From Rhodococcus oxybenzonivorans (GTDB lineage: Bacteria; Actinomycetota; Actinomycetes; Mycobacteriales; Mycobacteriaceae), in the NCBI RefSeq assembly GCF_003130705.1, contig NZ_CP021354.1:4030001-4094000 (forward strand): 64,000 nt of DNA, in the 5' to 3' direction. The notes below the pieces were generated by a model that worked only from the letters and a program-made list of their open reading frames with translations, ran no database searches and was not told the DNA's origin. Below, one piece after another: positions 27,355 to 36,597 of this stretch. Position 1 is the first letter of the stretch. Each line of letters starts with the position of its first letter. Position numbers and translations under genes: made by a program.

Positions 27355-27636
27355 CTAAGCCTCGCGTTCGGTCTCTGTGATCAGGATGGTCCGCCGTAAC
27401 TCGACGGAGAGCCGTTGGCGCAGGCTTTCGGGGGCGTGCTCGCCACCGCATTTGCGGCTCACCAAGCTCTTGACCTTCTCCTCGATTCCGTAGGCCTCGA
27501 GGCAGGAGCCACACTCGTCGAGATGCCGCTGCAGCCGCGCGCGCGAGGCCGCATCACATTCGCGGTCCAGCATCAGCCAGACGTCGGCGATCACCGCGGA
27601 GCAGTCGAGCTGCTCGAATTCGTCCTGCTCGCTCAC
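27355..27636 (-). CDS. rshA: zinc anti-sigma factor of SigH (RshA/RsrA type)
   Basis: A 93-residue ZAS protein with RHLDECGSC, the HxxxCxxC zinc motif that senses disulfide stress. Reduced protein binds SigH; oxidation of the cysteines releases it. Its GTG start overlaps the sigH stop by 4 bp (GTGA), so stoichiometric coupling is likely. It corresponds to RshA (Rv3221A) of mycobacteria and RsrA of Streptomyces. Confidence 0.92.
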   Translation of the reverse strand: MSEQDEFEQLDCSAVIADVWLMLDRECDAASRARLQRHLDECGSCLEAYGIEEKVKSLVSRKCGGEHAPESLRQRLSVELRRTILITETEREA

Positions 27637-28289
27637 CGGGAAACCTCCTGATCCGCACCTACGGCCGCCTCGGCCGGCAGCTCTCCGTCACCCCGGTTGA
27701 AGCCGCGTTCACGTGCGACGTCACTCAGCAGGCCGCGCAGCTGCTTACGTCCGCGGTGCAGACGCGACATCACGGTCCCAATGGGGGTACCCATGATGTC
27801 GGCGATCTCCTTGTACGGGAATCCCTCGACATCGGCGTAGTAGACGGCCATCCGGAACTCCTCCGGCAGCGCCTGCAGCGCCTCCTTGATGTCGTCGTCG
27901 GGAAGGGCATCGAGCGCCTCCACCTCGGCGGACCGCAAACCGGTGGACGAATGCTCTGCCGTCGCGGCCAGCTGCCAGTCCGTGATCTCGTCGGTGGGGT
28001 ATTGCGCGGGCTGCCGCTGCTTCTTCCGGTACGAGTTGATGTAGGTGTTGGTCAGGATCCGGTACAGCCAGGCCTTGAGATTGGTGCCCTCACGGAACGA
28101 CCGGAATGCTGTGTATGCCTTCACGTACGTTTCCTGCACCAGATCTTCGGCATCCGCAGGGTTGCGCGTCATCCGCAGCGCAGCACCGTACAACTGATCC
28201 AGAAGTGGAAGCGCGTCCCTTTCGAAACGCGCGATCAACTCGTCCTGGGGCTCGGGTCGGTCTGCCTTCGGACGGTCATGTTCGTGCAC
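27633..28289 (-). CDS. sigH: RNA polymerase sigma factor SigH (sigma-R type)
   Basis: A 218-residue ECF sigma factor. Region 2 has [23 protein letters not shown] and [26 protein letters not shown]; region 4 has [46 protein letters not shown]. It directs thiol-oxidative and heat stress genes. GTG 28289 follows GAAGGGAT and matches the known length. The frame is open upstream to GTG 28391 and includes ATG 28367, so a form longer by 26-34 residues is possible. A sigma-H type promoter lies upstream of all of these starts. Confidence 0.93.
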   Translation of the reverse strand: MHEHDRPKADRPEPQDELIARFERDALPLLDQLYGAALRMTRNPADAEDLVQETYVKAYTAFRSFREGTNLKAWLYRILTNTYINSYRKKQRQPAQYPTDEITDWQLAATAEHSSTGLRSAEVEALDALPDDDIKEALQALPEEFRMAVYYADVEGFPYKEIADIMGTPIGTVMSRLHRGRKQLRGLLSDVARERGFNRGDGELPAEAAVGADQEVSR

Positions 28290-28415
28290 GCTGATCCCTT
28301 CGGTCGCCGTGGGCGTCAAGGTTACCGCCAACTGCAGACGCGACGTGGGCTCCGCTACCGTGGCCATCACGAGTAGGACCACTCCCTTCACTGGACGCTT
28401 GCTTCTGCCCGTACC

Positions 28416-28442
28416 AACACGGCTGCCCCCGACTGTGTTCCC
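28416..28442 (-). promoter_or_regulatory. SigH/SigR-type autoregulatory promoter
   Basis: On the minus strand GGGAAC (28442-28437) and GTT (28418-28416) are separated by 18 bases. This fits the sigma-H/sigma-R consensus GGGAAY-N16-18-GTT. Transcription would begin near 28405, upstream of every candidate sigH start. Autoregulation is well known for this sigma group. Confidence 0.75.
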
Positions 28443-28490
28443 GGGACGTACTCCTGAGGCCGCCGGGACGAGATGGCACAGTGTTCATCC

Positions 28491-28985
28491 ATGGCCGGAA
28501 CTGCGACCCCCGCGACCACCCTGCTCGGTAAACAGCGCGTCGCGCACCGGGTACACAGCTATGCGCACGACGCGCGCGCCGAGTCGTACGGCTCCGAGGC
28601 CGTCGACGCGCTCGCCGAAACGGTAGGGGTCGCGGCCCATCAGATTCTGAAGACCCTCGTGATCAAACTCGACACCGGCAAGCTCGCCGTCGCGGTCGTG
28701 CCGGTGCCGGACATGCTGTCGCTGAAGGCCGCAGCGGCGGCACTCGGGGCGGGTAGAGCCGTGATGGCCGAGCGGAGCGAGGCGGAGCGGTCGACCGGTT
28801 ACGTTTTCGGGGGCATCTCGCCACTCGGGCAGCGGAAGATCCTTCCGACCGTGATCGACGCCTCCGCCATGAACTGGGATCGGGTGCTGTGCAGTGCGGG
28901 ACGCCGGGGTGTGGAGATCGAACTCGCGCCGGCCGACCTGGTGCGGCTGAGCGGAGCGGTGGTCGCCGCCGTCACAGCAGGCTGA
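28491..28985 (+). CDS. YbaK-type aminoacyl-tRNA deacylase
   Basis: A 164-residue YbaK/EbsC protein that hydrolyses mischarged Cys-tRNA(Pro). Family motifs include QILKTLVIKLDTGKLAVAVVP, with the catalytic lysine, and GYVFGGISPLGQRKILPTVID. ATG 28491 was chosen; ATG 28473, six codons earlier, is also possible. It is divergent from sigH, whose promoter lies between them. The 3' end overlaps the convergent SRAP gene by 14 bp. Confidence 0.88.
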   Translation: MAGTATPATTLLGKQRVAHRVHSYAHDARAESYGSEAVDALAETVGVAAHQILKTLVIKLDTGKLAVAVVPVPDMLSLKAAAAALGAGRAVMAERSEAERSTGYVFGGISPLGQRKILPTVIDASAMNWDRVLCSAGRRGVEIELAPADLVRLSGAVVAAVTAG

Positions 28986-29724
28986 GCTGCTCTCCTGTCC
29001 GTGCTTCGTCGGGCGTGCCCGGATCGTGCTCGAGTAGCTCGGGTCCGTTGTTCCGGACGCTGTTCACTCGCGTCGACACCCGGACGATCCCGATGTCGGC
29101 GATGGCCTCGGTCGAGACCGTGAGTAGATCGGCCGATGCGGGTTGCCGAGGATCGAGCCAGGCGTCCCACCGATCGCGCGGCAACACGAGCGGCATCCGG
29201 TCGTGCACATCCGCCAACTGGGCAGCGGAGTCGACCGTGACGATGGCGCAACTCAGGACAGGTGCGGGGTCGCGCACCGACCGGTCGTGCCATACGGACC
29301 ACAGCCCTGCCACGTACAGACGGGACCCGTCCTGCGGCGACAGATAGTACGGAATCTTCTCGGTTCGGCCCGACGCCCGTCCCTGGCCACCCGTGGGTTC
29401 GTTCTTCCACTCGAACCACCCGTCCATCGGCACCAGACACCGCGTGTGGGTGAACGCGTTCCGGAACGCGGGTTTGTCGATGGAGTCGGCGCGGGCGTTG
29501 AACAGGACGGGTCCGCCGCCGACTTTCCTCGACCACGGCGGGACGAGCCCCCACCTCATCCGCCGGACACGATGCGCGTCGTGACGGTGGAGGACAGTGA
29601 GTACCTCGGTGGTCGGGGCGACGTTGAAATCCGGTCGACCCGGCTCCTCCCCCACCTCGTCGATGGCATCGAGGTCGGTCGCCAGCGTTGCCGGATCCGC
29701 AGTGGTCGCATACCTGCCACACAT
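28972..29724 (-). CDS. SRAP domain protein (YedK/HMCES-like)
   Basis: A 250-residue SRAP protein starting MCGRYATTADPATLA; Cys2 becomes the N-terminal catalytic residue after Met removal and crosslinks to abasic sites in single-stranded DNA. Other motifs are NVAPTTEVLTV, WGLVPPWSRK, FNARADSIDKPAFRNAF, CLVPMDGWFEWK and DVHDRMPLVL, which include the conserved Asn, Glu and His. It corresponds to Rv3226c. The start at 29724 is fixed because Cys must follow Met; a longer frame to 29808 is excluded. aroA is divergent. Confidence 0.92.
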   Translation of the reverse strand: MCGRYATTADPATLATDLDAIDEVGEEPGRPDFNVAPTTEVLTVLHRHDAHRVRRMRWGLVPPWSRKVGGGPVLFNARADSIDKPAFRNAFTHTRCLVPMDGWFEWKNEPTGGQGRASGRTEKIPYYLSPQDGSRLYVAGLWSVWHDRSVRDPAPVLSCAIVTVDSAAQLADVHDRMPLVLPRDRWDAWLDPRQPASADLLTVSTEAIADIGIVRVSTRVNSVRNNGPELLEHDPGTPDEARTGEQLSLL

Positions 29725-29825
29725 ACCCACCAGAGTGGCACGGACCACCGACACCGGGCCGAGCCGTCCATCCACCCACCCGACACGCCGCCCAGCCGTG
29801 TCCCTCACCCCTCGCGTAGGCGAAG

Positions 29826-31142
29826 ATGGAGACCGTGAGCCTGAGCCTGTGGAAAGCCCCCCGCGCCGAAGAGCCCGTCGTTGCGACGGTTGTCCTGCCC
29901 GGATCGAAATCCATCACCAACCGTGCACTGATCCTCGCCGCGCTCGCGCAGGGCCCCTCGACTTTGCGCGGTGCGCTCCGCAGTCGCGACACCGACCTCA
30001 TGATCGACGCTCTCCGCACTCTCGGAACCACTGTCGAAGAGCAGGACGACACCACGACGCTCGAGGTCACCCCCGGACCCCTCCGCGGCGGATCGGTGGA
30101 GTGCGGTCTGGCGGGCACGGTCATGCGCTTCCTGCCACCGGTGGCGGCACTCGCGTCGGGCACGGTCCGGTTCGACGGGGACGAACAGGCCCGCACACGC
30201 CCCTTGGGCACCATTCTCGACGCGCTGCGCAGCCTGGGCGCGGACATCGACGGGAACGCACTGCCGTTCACGGTCGAAGGCCGCGGCTCGCTCCGAGGCG
30301 GACACGTCACGATCGACGCGTCCGGTTCCTCACAATTCGTCTCGGGCCTGCTGCTGTCTGCGGCTGCGTTCGACGAAGGTGTCACCGTGCACCACGACGG
30401 CAAGTCCGTTCCCTCGATGCCCCACATCGAGATGACCGTCGAGATGCTGCGCGCAGCCGGTGTCGCGGTGTCCACGCCGGCAAGCGGCGGTGACGCCGAC
30501 ACGTGGCGGGTGAGCCCAGGCGTGATCCGGGCCGTCGATTGGGCGATCGAACCGGACCTGTCGAACGCCACGGCCTTCCTCGCGGCCGCCGCGGTCACCT
30601 CCGGAGAGGTGACGGTGCCACGATGGCCCGGCCGCACAACGCAGCCCGGTGATGCGATACGCGAGATTCTCCTCGCCATGGGTGCGCAGGTGCGCCTCGA
30701 CGGCGACGAGTTGACGGTCACCGGACCGGGCACACTGACCGGAATCGACATCGATCTGCACGACGTCGGCGAACTCACTCCCACCGTCGCCGCCCTGGCG
30801 GCCCTCGCCGAAGGGCCCTCCCATCTGCGGGGAATCGCGCATCTGCGCGGTCATGAGACCGACCGGCTGGCAGCGCTCTCCACCGAGATCAACGCGCTCG
30901 GCGGGAATGTCACCGAAACAGAGGACGGTCTCACCATCGCTCCCACGACGCTGCACGGCGGGACGTGGCACTCCTACGCCGATCATCGGATGGCGACGGC
31001 AGGCGCCATCATCGGACTCGTCGTCGACGACATGACGATCGAGGACGTGGGCACCACGGCCAAGACGCTGCCGGGCTTCGAAAACCTCTGGGCCGCAATG
31101 GTGACCGCAGCTGCGGGCACCGGTCGGAAGGCGAGCTTCTGA
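29826..31142 (+). CDS. aroA: 3-phosphoshikimate 1-carboxyvinyltransferase
   Basis: A 438-residue EPSP synthase, the sixth shikimate pathway step. Motifs are [67 protein letters not shown] and [12 protein letters not shown]. The substrate loop GLAGTVMRF is the actinobacterial form rather than the enterobacterial NAGTAMRP. The gene lies 101 bp from the divergent SRAP gene. Its stop overlaps the likely CTG start of rsgA. Counterpart: Rv3227. Confidence 0.95.
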   Translation: METVSLSLWKAPRAEEPVVATVVLPGSKSITNRALILAALAQGPSTLRGALRSRDTDLMIDALRTLGTTVEEQDDTTTLEVTPGPLRGGSVECGLAGTVMRFLPPVAALASGTVRFDGDEQARTRPLGTILDALRSLGADIDGNALPFTVEGRGSLRGGHVTIDASGSSQFVSGLLLSAAAFDEGVTVHHDGKSVPSMPHIEMTVEMLRAAGVAVSTPASGGDADTWRVSPGVIRAVDWAIEPDLSNATAFLAAAAVTSGEVTVPRWPGRTTQPGDAIREILLAMGAQVRLDGDELTVTGPGTLTGIDIDLHDVGELTPTVAALAALAEGPSHLRGIAHLRGHETDRLAALSTEINALGGNVTETEDGLTIAPTTLHGGTWHSYADHRMATAGAIIGLVVDDMTIEDVGTTAKTLPGFENLWAAMVTAAAGTGRKASF

Positions 31143-32128
31143 GCCGCCGCGAGTACGACGAGTCCGATGTGCGGGTCCGTCCGGGTAGGGGGACGCGGCC
31201 GCGGACCAAGACCCGACCGGAGCACCTGAGCGCGGAGTCGGCGATGGTCGTGTCCGTGGACCGGGGACGGTGGGGCTGCGTACTGGGCGGCGATCCAGAG
31301 CGCCTGATCGTCACCATGCGCGCCCGGGAATTGGGCCGCACCCCCATCGTGGTGGGAGACCAGGTCAGTGTTGTGGGCGATCTCTCCGGCAAGCCCGACA
31401 CTCTCGCCAGGATCGTGCGGGTGGCCGAGCGCTCCACCGTTCTGCGCCGGACGGCCGACGACACCGATCCGTACGAGCGGATCGTCGTCGCCAACGCCCA
31501 GCAGTTGCTGATCGTGGTCGCGCTCGCCGATCCCCCACCGCGCACCGGTTTCGTCGAGCGCGCGCTGGTCGCCGCCTACGTCGGCGGGTTGAACCCCATC
31601 ATCTGCCTCACCAAGAGTGATCTCGAGCCGCCCGAGGAATTCGCGAGTGCTTTCGCGGATCTCGATGTTCCCGTGGTGGTCGCCGGACGAGACGATCCCG
31701 TCGACGACGTCATGACCATGTTGTCGGGAAAGCTCACCGCATTGATCGGTCATTCCGGTGTGGGCAAGTCCACGCTGGTCAACCGGCTCGTTCCGGACGC
31801 CGATCGGGCGGTGGGTGTGGTGTCCGGGGTCGGGAAGGGGCGGCACACCTCGACACAATCCGTCGCGCTGTCCCTACCGACGAGTGGTTGGGTGATCGAC
31901 ACCCCCGGAATCCGGTCGTTCGGGCTTGCCCACATCTCCCCCGAGAATGTGGTGGCCGCCTTCTCCGACCTGGCTGCGGCGATCGAAGACTGCCCGCGCG
32001 GGTGCACCCATCTGGGCCCGCCCGCCGATCCGGAGTGCGCGCTCGATCAGCTCGAAGGGAAAGCGGCCCGACGCGTCGACGCGGTCCGCCACCTCCTCAC
32101 CGCGATCGCTTCCAACGAAGCGTGGTGA
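31139..32128 (+). CDS. rsgA: ribosome small subunit GTPase RsgA
   Basis: A 329-residue circularly permuted GTPase that tests 30S maturation. The order is OB domain (about 30-100), then G4 LTKSDL, G1 [15 protein letters not shown]3 DTPGIRSF, and a zinc finger [16 protein letters not shown]. The conserved start [15 protein letters not shown] begins directly after a CTG that overlaps the aroA stop (CTGA). GGAAGG lies upstream inside aroA. If CTG is not used, GTG 31169 would remove ten conserved residues. Counterpart: Rv3228. Confidence 0.92.
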   Translation: MSRREYDESDVRVRPGRGTRPRTKTRPEHLSAESAMVVSVDRGRWGCVLGGDPERLIVTMRARELGRTPIVVGDQVSVVGDLSGKPDTLARIVRVAERSTVLRRTADDTDPYERIVVANAQQLLIVVALADPPPRTGFVERALVAAYVGGLNPIICLTKSDLEPPEEFASAFADLDVPVVVAGRDDPVDDVMTMLSGKLTALIGHSGVGKSTLVNRLVPDADRAVGVVSGVGKGRHTSTQSVALSLPTSGWVIDTPGIRSFGLAHISPENVVAAFSDLAAAIEDCPRGCTHLGPPADPECALDQLEGKAARRVDAVRHLLTAIASNEAW

Positions 32129-32162
32129 CGAAGGGGCGAACCGCGCCCGGTGAAAACTTCTT

Positions 32163-33401
32163 CTAGCGCGACAACAGCGCACGCAGGCCGCGGCGCCCGC
32201 GTGAGCGCTGGATCGCGCTGCGGAGCCCCTGCCGACGGCCGGTCACGGGATCGATTGTGGCTGTTGCCTTTCCACCGAACTTGCGCTCCGACGCGGTTTC
32301 CGGTGCGTCGTCCGCCGTGGCCTTGAGGTACTTGTTCGGCAGCGACAACTTGGCGATGGTGCGCCACGACTTCGCGTACTGCACGAGGAACGGTCCCGTC
32401 GTATAGGGCAGGTCGTACTTGTCGCACAGCTCACGCACGCGCACCGCGATCTCGGCGTAACGGTTGCTCGGCAGATCGGGGAACAGGTGATGCTCGATCT
32501 GGTAGCTGAGGTTGCCGGACATGAAGTCCATGACCTTGCCGCCCTCGATGTTTGCGCTACCGAGCATCTGGCGTAGATACCACTCGGCGGGCGTTTCCTT
32601 GTCGATATCCGCCTTGGTGAACTTCTCGGCACCGTCCGGGAAGTGCCCGCAGAAGATGATGGCGTTGGTCCACACATTGCGGATCATGTTGGCGCTGACG
32701 TTGGCCGTCAGCGTGCTCTTCCACGCCGGGCCGGTGATCGCCGGGTGCACGACATAGTCCTTGAGGAGCTGCTTGCCGATCTTTTCGCCGACCTCGCGGA
32801 GCTTGCGCTGAGTCTCCTCCTTCGGCACGCGCCCCTTGGCGACCTTGCCGAGCTCGAGGTGCTGGGCCGCAATGCCGTATTCGAAGAACAGTGCCAGCAA
32901 GGTGTTGTACACGAGGTTGCCGGTGTTGAACGGCTTCCACCGCTGATCACGGGTGACGCGCAGCAGCCCGTATCCCACGTCGTCGTCCATACCGAGGACG
33001 TTGGTGTACTTGTGGTGAATGTAGTTGTGGGTCTGCTTCCAATGGGCGGACGGCCCCGTAACGTCCCACTCCCACGACGTGGAGTGGATCTCCGGGTCGT
33101 TCATCCAGTCCCACTGGCCGTGCATCACGTTGTGGCCGAGTTCCATGTTCTCGATAATCTTCGAGAGGGCGAGCATGGCGGTGCCCGCCAACCAGGCCGG
33201 GCGGCGCTTGCTCGCGAAGAGAACGGCCCGGCCACCGATTTCGAGCGACCGCTGCAACCGAATGGTATTGCGGACGTACCGTGCGTCACGTTCACCGCGA
33301 GATTCCTCGATATCGCGCCTGATCGCATCCAGCTCGCGTCCGAGCGCCTCGATGTCGGCTTCGGTGAGATGTGCGTATTCCTTGACGTCTGCAATCGCCA
33401 T
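32163..33401 (-). CDS. membrane fatty-acid desaturase, DesA3-like (paralogue A)
   Basis: A 412-residue di-iron desaturase with three histidine boxes: GHNVMHGQWDW, THNYIHHKYTN and QIEHHLFPDLPSNRY. Hydrophobic segments surround them. It matches DesA3 (Rv3229c), the stearoyl-CoA delta-9 desaturase that takes electrons from the Rv3230c reductase. The start is ATG 33401 with AGGAGG nearby. Its own promoter lies in the 111-base gap before it, where two 24-base palindromes occur. A paralogue lies directly upstream, so this is a tandem duplication. Confidence 0.93.
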   Translation of the reverse strand: MAIADVKEYAHLTEADIEALGRELDAIRRDIEESRGERDARYVRNTIRLQRSLEIGGRAVLFASKRRPAWLAGTAMLALSKIIENMELGHNVMHGQWDWMNDPEIHSTSWEWDVTGPSAHWKQTHNYIHHKYTNVLGMDDDVGYGLLRVTRDQRWKPFNTGNLVYNTLLALFFEYGIAAQHLELGKVAKGRVPKEETQRKLREVGEKIGKQLLKDYVVHPAITGPAWKSTLTANVSANMIRNVWTNAIIFCGHFPDGAEKFTKADIDKETPAEWYLRQMLGSANIEGGKVMDFMSGNLSYQIEHHLFPDLPSNRYAEIAVRVRELCDKYDLPYTTGPFLVQYAKSWRTIAKLSLPNKYLKATADDAPETASERKFGGKATATIDPVTGRRQGLRSAIQRSRGRRGLRALLSR

Positions 33402-33451
33402 GGGGAACCTCCTCCTGGCTGGGTCGACAGTTCACACCCGTAGGCGCTGAC

Positions 33452-33490
33452 ATGACCTACCGTACCGTAAGTTACGACACCGTAGGTTAC
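33452..33490 (-). promoter_or_regulatory. two overlapping palindromic operators before desaturase A
   Basis: Two 24-base sites of form N10-N4-N10 overlap, at 33452-33475 and 33467-33490. The right arms are CGTAAGTTAC and CGTAGGTTAC; the left arms are ATGACCTACC and GTAAGTTACG, near their reverse complements. The same element occurs before the reductase gene at 35971-36017. The form suits a TetR-type dimer. The regulator is unknown. Confidence 0.6.
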
Positions 33491-33512
33491 CTCAGCGTAG
33501 GTGTGAGGGAAA

Positions 33513-34769
33513 TCACCGTCGACGGCGAGGAATCTTGGCCTGAGCACGGGCCCGGAGGGCCGACAGCAGACCTCGACGCTGCCCCGTCACAGGGTCCGTA
33601 CGCATCGTTTCGACCATGGCGGCACCAGCGTCGCGAGCGTCGCGGAACTTGCGCTCCGAGGAGGTCTCCGGAGCGTCGTCCGCCGTCGCCTTGAGCATCC
33701 AGTCGGGTAGCGCAAGTTTGTGGATGGTGCGCAGCGCCAGCAGGTACTGCTTGGCCAGCGAGCCCGTCGTGTAGGGCAGGTCGTACTTCTCACAGAGCGC
33801 CCGCACCTTCACCGCAATCTCGGGGTAGCGGTTGCTGGGCAGATCCGGGAACAGGTGATGCTCGATCTGGTAGCTGAGGTTCCCGCTCATGAAACCCATG
33901 ACCTTGCCGGAATCGAAATTGGCGCTGCCGAGCATCTGTCGCAGATACCACTCGTGCCGGGTTTCGTTCTCGTACTCCTTCACGGTGAACTTTTCGGCAC
34001 CGTCCGGGAAATGGCCACAGAAGATCACCACGTACGCCCACAGGTTGCGGACCAGATTGGCGGTGGTGTTCGCCGACAACGTCGATTTCCATGCGGGTCC
34101 CGCGAGCACCGGGAAGAGAAGGAAATCCTTGCCGACCTGACGGAAGATCTTGCGAGCAAAATCCTTGTTCGCCTGCGAGTTGAGCTGACCCTTCTCCACA
34201 CCCTCGAGCTCGGCCGCGAACGTGAGGTCGTGCAGCGCGATACCCCATTCGAAGGTAGCTGCCAGAACGATATTCGCGATCGGCTGCAGCAGATTGATCG
34301 GCCGCCACTCCTCGTCGCGGGTCATCCTGAGAATGCCGAAACCCACATCGGAGTCCATTCCCACGATGTTGGTGAACGTGTGGTGAGAGTAGTTGTGGGC
34401 GCGCTTCCAATGCTCCGACGGACCCGTCTGGTCCCACTCCCACGACATCGAGTGGATCTCCGGATCGTTCATCCAGTCCCACTGGCCGTGCATCACGTTG
34501 TGGCCGAGCTCCATGTTCTCGATGATCTTCGAGAGGGACAGCATGGCGGTGCCGGCGAGCCAGGCCGGGCGGTACTTGCTTCCGAACAACGCGAGCCGGC
34601 CACCGAGCTCCAGCAGCCGCTGGGTCCGGATCGCTCGGCGAATGTAGCGGGCGTCGCGAACGCCTCGCGAATCCTCCACATCGAGCCGAATCGCGTCCAG
34701 CTCCCGCCCGAGCGATTCGATGTCCGCTTCGGTGAGGTGTGAGAATTCTTTGATGTCGGTGATTGCCAC
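33513..34769 (-). CDS. membrane fatty-acid desaturase, DesA3-like (paralogue B)
   Basis: A 418-residue paralogue of desaturase A with the same three histidine boxes (GHNVMHGQWDW; AHNYSHHTFTN; QIEHHLFPDLPSNRY). The two match over long stretches, but they differ in the segment at about residues 155-215. GTG 34769 has GGAGGA six bases upstream; a frame to 34856 enters the reductase end. It follows the reductase by 64 bp on the same strand and is probably co-transcribed with it. Substrate difference from paralogue A cannot be read. Confidence 0.92.
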   Translation of the reverse strand: MAITDIKEFSHLTEADIESLGRELDAIRLDVEDSRGVRDARYIRRAIRTQRLLELGGRLALFGSKYRPAWLAGTAMLSLSKIIENMELGHNVMHGQWDWMNDPEIHSMSWEWDQTGPSEHWKRAHNYSHHTFTNIVGMDSDVGFGILRMTRDEEWRPINLLQPIANIVLAATFEWGIALHDLTFAAELEGVEKGQLNSQANKDFARKIFRQVGKDFLLFPVLAGPAWKSTLSANTTANLVRNLWAYVVIFCGHFPDGAEKFTVKEYENETRHEWYLRQMLGSANFDSGKVMGFMSGNLSYQIEHHLFPDLPSNRYPEIAVKVRALCEKYDLPYTTGSLAKQYLLALRTIHKLALPDWMLKATADDAPETSSERKFRDARDAGAAMVETMRTDPVTGQRRGLLSALRARAQAKIPRRRR

Positions 34770-34833
34770 CGTGCTCCTCCGTCTGGTCAGAGACTCCGAG
34801 AATAGCCGAGACAGATGAACAACACGCCGACGC

Positions 34834-35949
34834 TCACGCGTCGAGTGTGCAGTCACCCGCCGCGGAAGAGATGCACGTCTGGACGCGGTCTCCCTCGGCG
34901 TGCTGCTTCCCGGACCTCAGATCGATGGCGTGTCCCGACAGAATCGGCACGACGCAGGTCTGGCAGATACCCATCCGGCACCCGAAGGGCAGCAGTGCCC
35001 CGGCCTTCTCGCCGGCCTCGAGCAGGGTGGTGGCGCCGTCGATCGTCATCACTTTGTCCGCTTTGGCGAAGGTCACGGTGCCGCCTTGACCCGAAGTGTC
35101 CGCCCGGGAGACCGCGAACCGTTCGAGGTGCAAGCGATCCTCGATGTCCTCGTCCCGCCACAACGTCTCGATTTCGTCCAGCATCGGCAGCGGCCCGCAG
35201 GCCCACGTCTGCCGCTCCCGCCAGTCCGGACACACGTCGTCGAGGGAGGACAGCGCGAACTTGCCTTCGGTGCGGGTGAGCTGGATCTTGCACCGGAAGT
35301 CGTCGTGTTCGTCGTGCAGGCGGGTCAGTTCGTCCGCGAACATCACGTCGGCATCGGTGGGCGCCGAGTGGACGTGGAACACGTCGGGAAGCTGCCCGCG
35401 CCGGTTCATCGTGCGCAGCATGGCCATGACCGGAGTGATCCCGCTGCCGGCAGTGAGGAACAGGATGCGCTCCGGCGGGGGGTCGGGCAGGGCGAAGTTC
35501 CCTGTAGGCGTCGCGAGTCGCACGATCGTCCCGGACGGCACGCCGTTGACGAGGTGACTCGACAGGAATCCCTCGGGCATCGCCTTGACCGCAATGGAGA
35601 TGAGCTTGTCGTCCCAGTTGGGCGGGGAGGTGAGGGAATACGAACGCCAGTGCCATCGGCCGTCCACGTGAAGTCCGATGCCGATGTACTGACCGGGCTC
35701 GTAGTTGAAGTCGAATCCCCAGCCGGGCTTGATGACGATCGTGGCGGAATCGGCCGTCTCGGCGCGCACGTCGACGATCTGGCCGCGCAGCTCCCTGGCC
35801 GACCACAGCGGATTGGCCAGATGTAGATAATCGTCCGGGAGCAACGGCGTCGTGAGCCGTGCGGCCGCACCGCGCAACCAATTGAGTTTGGACCGCTTGG
35901 CGGGCACCACCGCTGCTGCGGGCGCCTCGATCCAGTCCTTCAGACCCAT
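34834..35949 (-). CDS. NADPH oxidoreductase for the desaturases (FNR plus [2Fe-2S] ferredoxin)
   Basis: A 371-residue reductase. An FAD domain (about 55-160) has RSYSLTSPP, an NAD(P)-binding part has [17 protein letters not shown], and a C-terminal plant-type [2Fe-2S] domain (about 285-371) has [12 protein letters not shown] and a further Cys in VQTCIS. It matches Rv3230c, which passes electrons from NADPH to DesA3. The start is ATG 35949. Two operator palindromes lie 22-68 bases upstream. Confidence 0.93.
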   Translation of the reverse strand: MGLKDWIEAPAAAVVPAKRSKLNWLRGAAARLTTPLLPDDYLHLANPLWSARELRGQIVDVRAETADSATIVIKPGWGFDFNYEPGQYIGIGLHVDGRWHWRSYSLTSPPNWDDKLISIAVKAMPEGFLSSHLVNGVPSGTIVRLATPTGNFALPDPPPERILFLTAGSGITPVMAMLRTMNRRGQLPDVFHVHSAPTDADVMFADELTRLHDEHDDFRCKIQLTRTEGKFALSSLDDVCPDWRERQTWACGPLPMLDEIETLWRDEDIEDRLHLERFAVSRADTSGQGGTVTFAKADKVMTIDGATTLLEAGEKAGALLPFGCRMGICQTCVVPILSGHAIDLRSGKQHAEGDRVQTCISSAAGDCTLDA

Positions 35950-35970
35950 CAGACCTCCACCTGTCTCGTC

Positions 35971-36017
35971 GTGACCTACGCTACCGTAGGTTACCGACTT
36001 ACGGTACCGTAGGTTAC
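35971..36017 (-). promoter_or_regulatory. paired palindromic operators before the desaturase reductase operon
   Basis: Two adjacent 24-base sites, 35971-35994 and 35994-36017, share the right arm CGTAGGTTAC. The left arms are GTGACCTACG (one mismatch from perfect symmetry) and CCGACTTACG. They match the elements before desaturase A, which points to coordinated control of both units. They overlap the expected promoter. Confidence 0.65.
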
Positions 36018-36057
36018 CTCGAGGTAGGGATGCGGTCCTCCTGGGACGACCCAGAGG

Positions 36058-36567
36058 TCAGAGCAATTCCAGAAGAAAAGAAATCTCCTGGGTGGCATAC
36101 CACGCGAGCACGTGATCCTCGGCGTCACCGAGCACGAATTCCGCATCCGGGTCGCCGAGGTCCGCCTCGTCGATCGCCGCGACAGCCCGCTCGATGTCCG
36201 GTTCGGCCTCCGCCAGATCCACATGGACCGACGCCACCTGCGAAAGAGTCACCGGTCCCGGCAACCGCACCACCGCATCGTCGAGATCGGGGCGCGGCGT
36301 GACGTCGTCCACGTCTGCTGCGACGACCACCCGCCGGAAACGGACGCCGTCGCCGCCCTCTGCCAACCGGCCCGCGATGAGCCGGAGCGAAGCCCGCGCG
36401 GCCTCACCCATCGCCACCTCGGCCAGCTCCTCGTCGTCGCCCGACGAGTAAGCCTCACGCAGGGTGGCGGTGACAGCGAACGCGGTCCGGCTCATCGGAT
36501 CGAACTTCGACTCGGTCACCAGCTCGTGCAGGATTTCGATGGTCGCGGGAACGTACACCCTCGTCAT
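36058..36567 (-). CDS. DUF6912-type protein (Rv3231c-like), unknown function
   Basis: A 169-residue soluble acidic protein beginning MTRVYVPATIEILHELV, matching Rv3231c in position. It contains no catalytic motif I can name; DAEDHVLAWYATQEISFLLELL forms the end. It lies 30 bp after the acyltransferase gene on the same strand and before the desaturase operators. The role in lipid metabolism is only suggested by its neighbours. Confidence 0.8.
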   Translation of the reverse strand: MTRVYVPATIEILHELVTESKFDPMSRTAFAVTATLREAYSSGDDEELAEVAMGEAARASLRLIAGRLAEGGDGVRFRRVVVAADVDDVTPRPDLDDAVVRLPGPVTLSQVASVHVDLAEAEPDIERAVAAIDEADLGDPDAEFVLGDAEDHVLAWYATQEISFLLELL

Positions 36568-36597
36568 GTGTCACCCGTCATTCGCAACGCGGACTTC

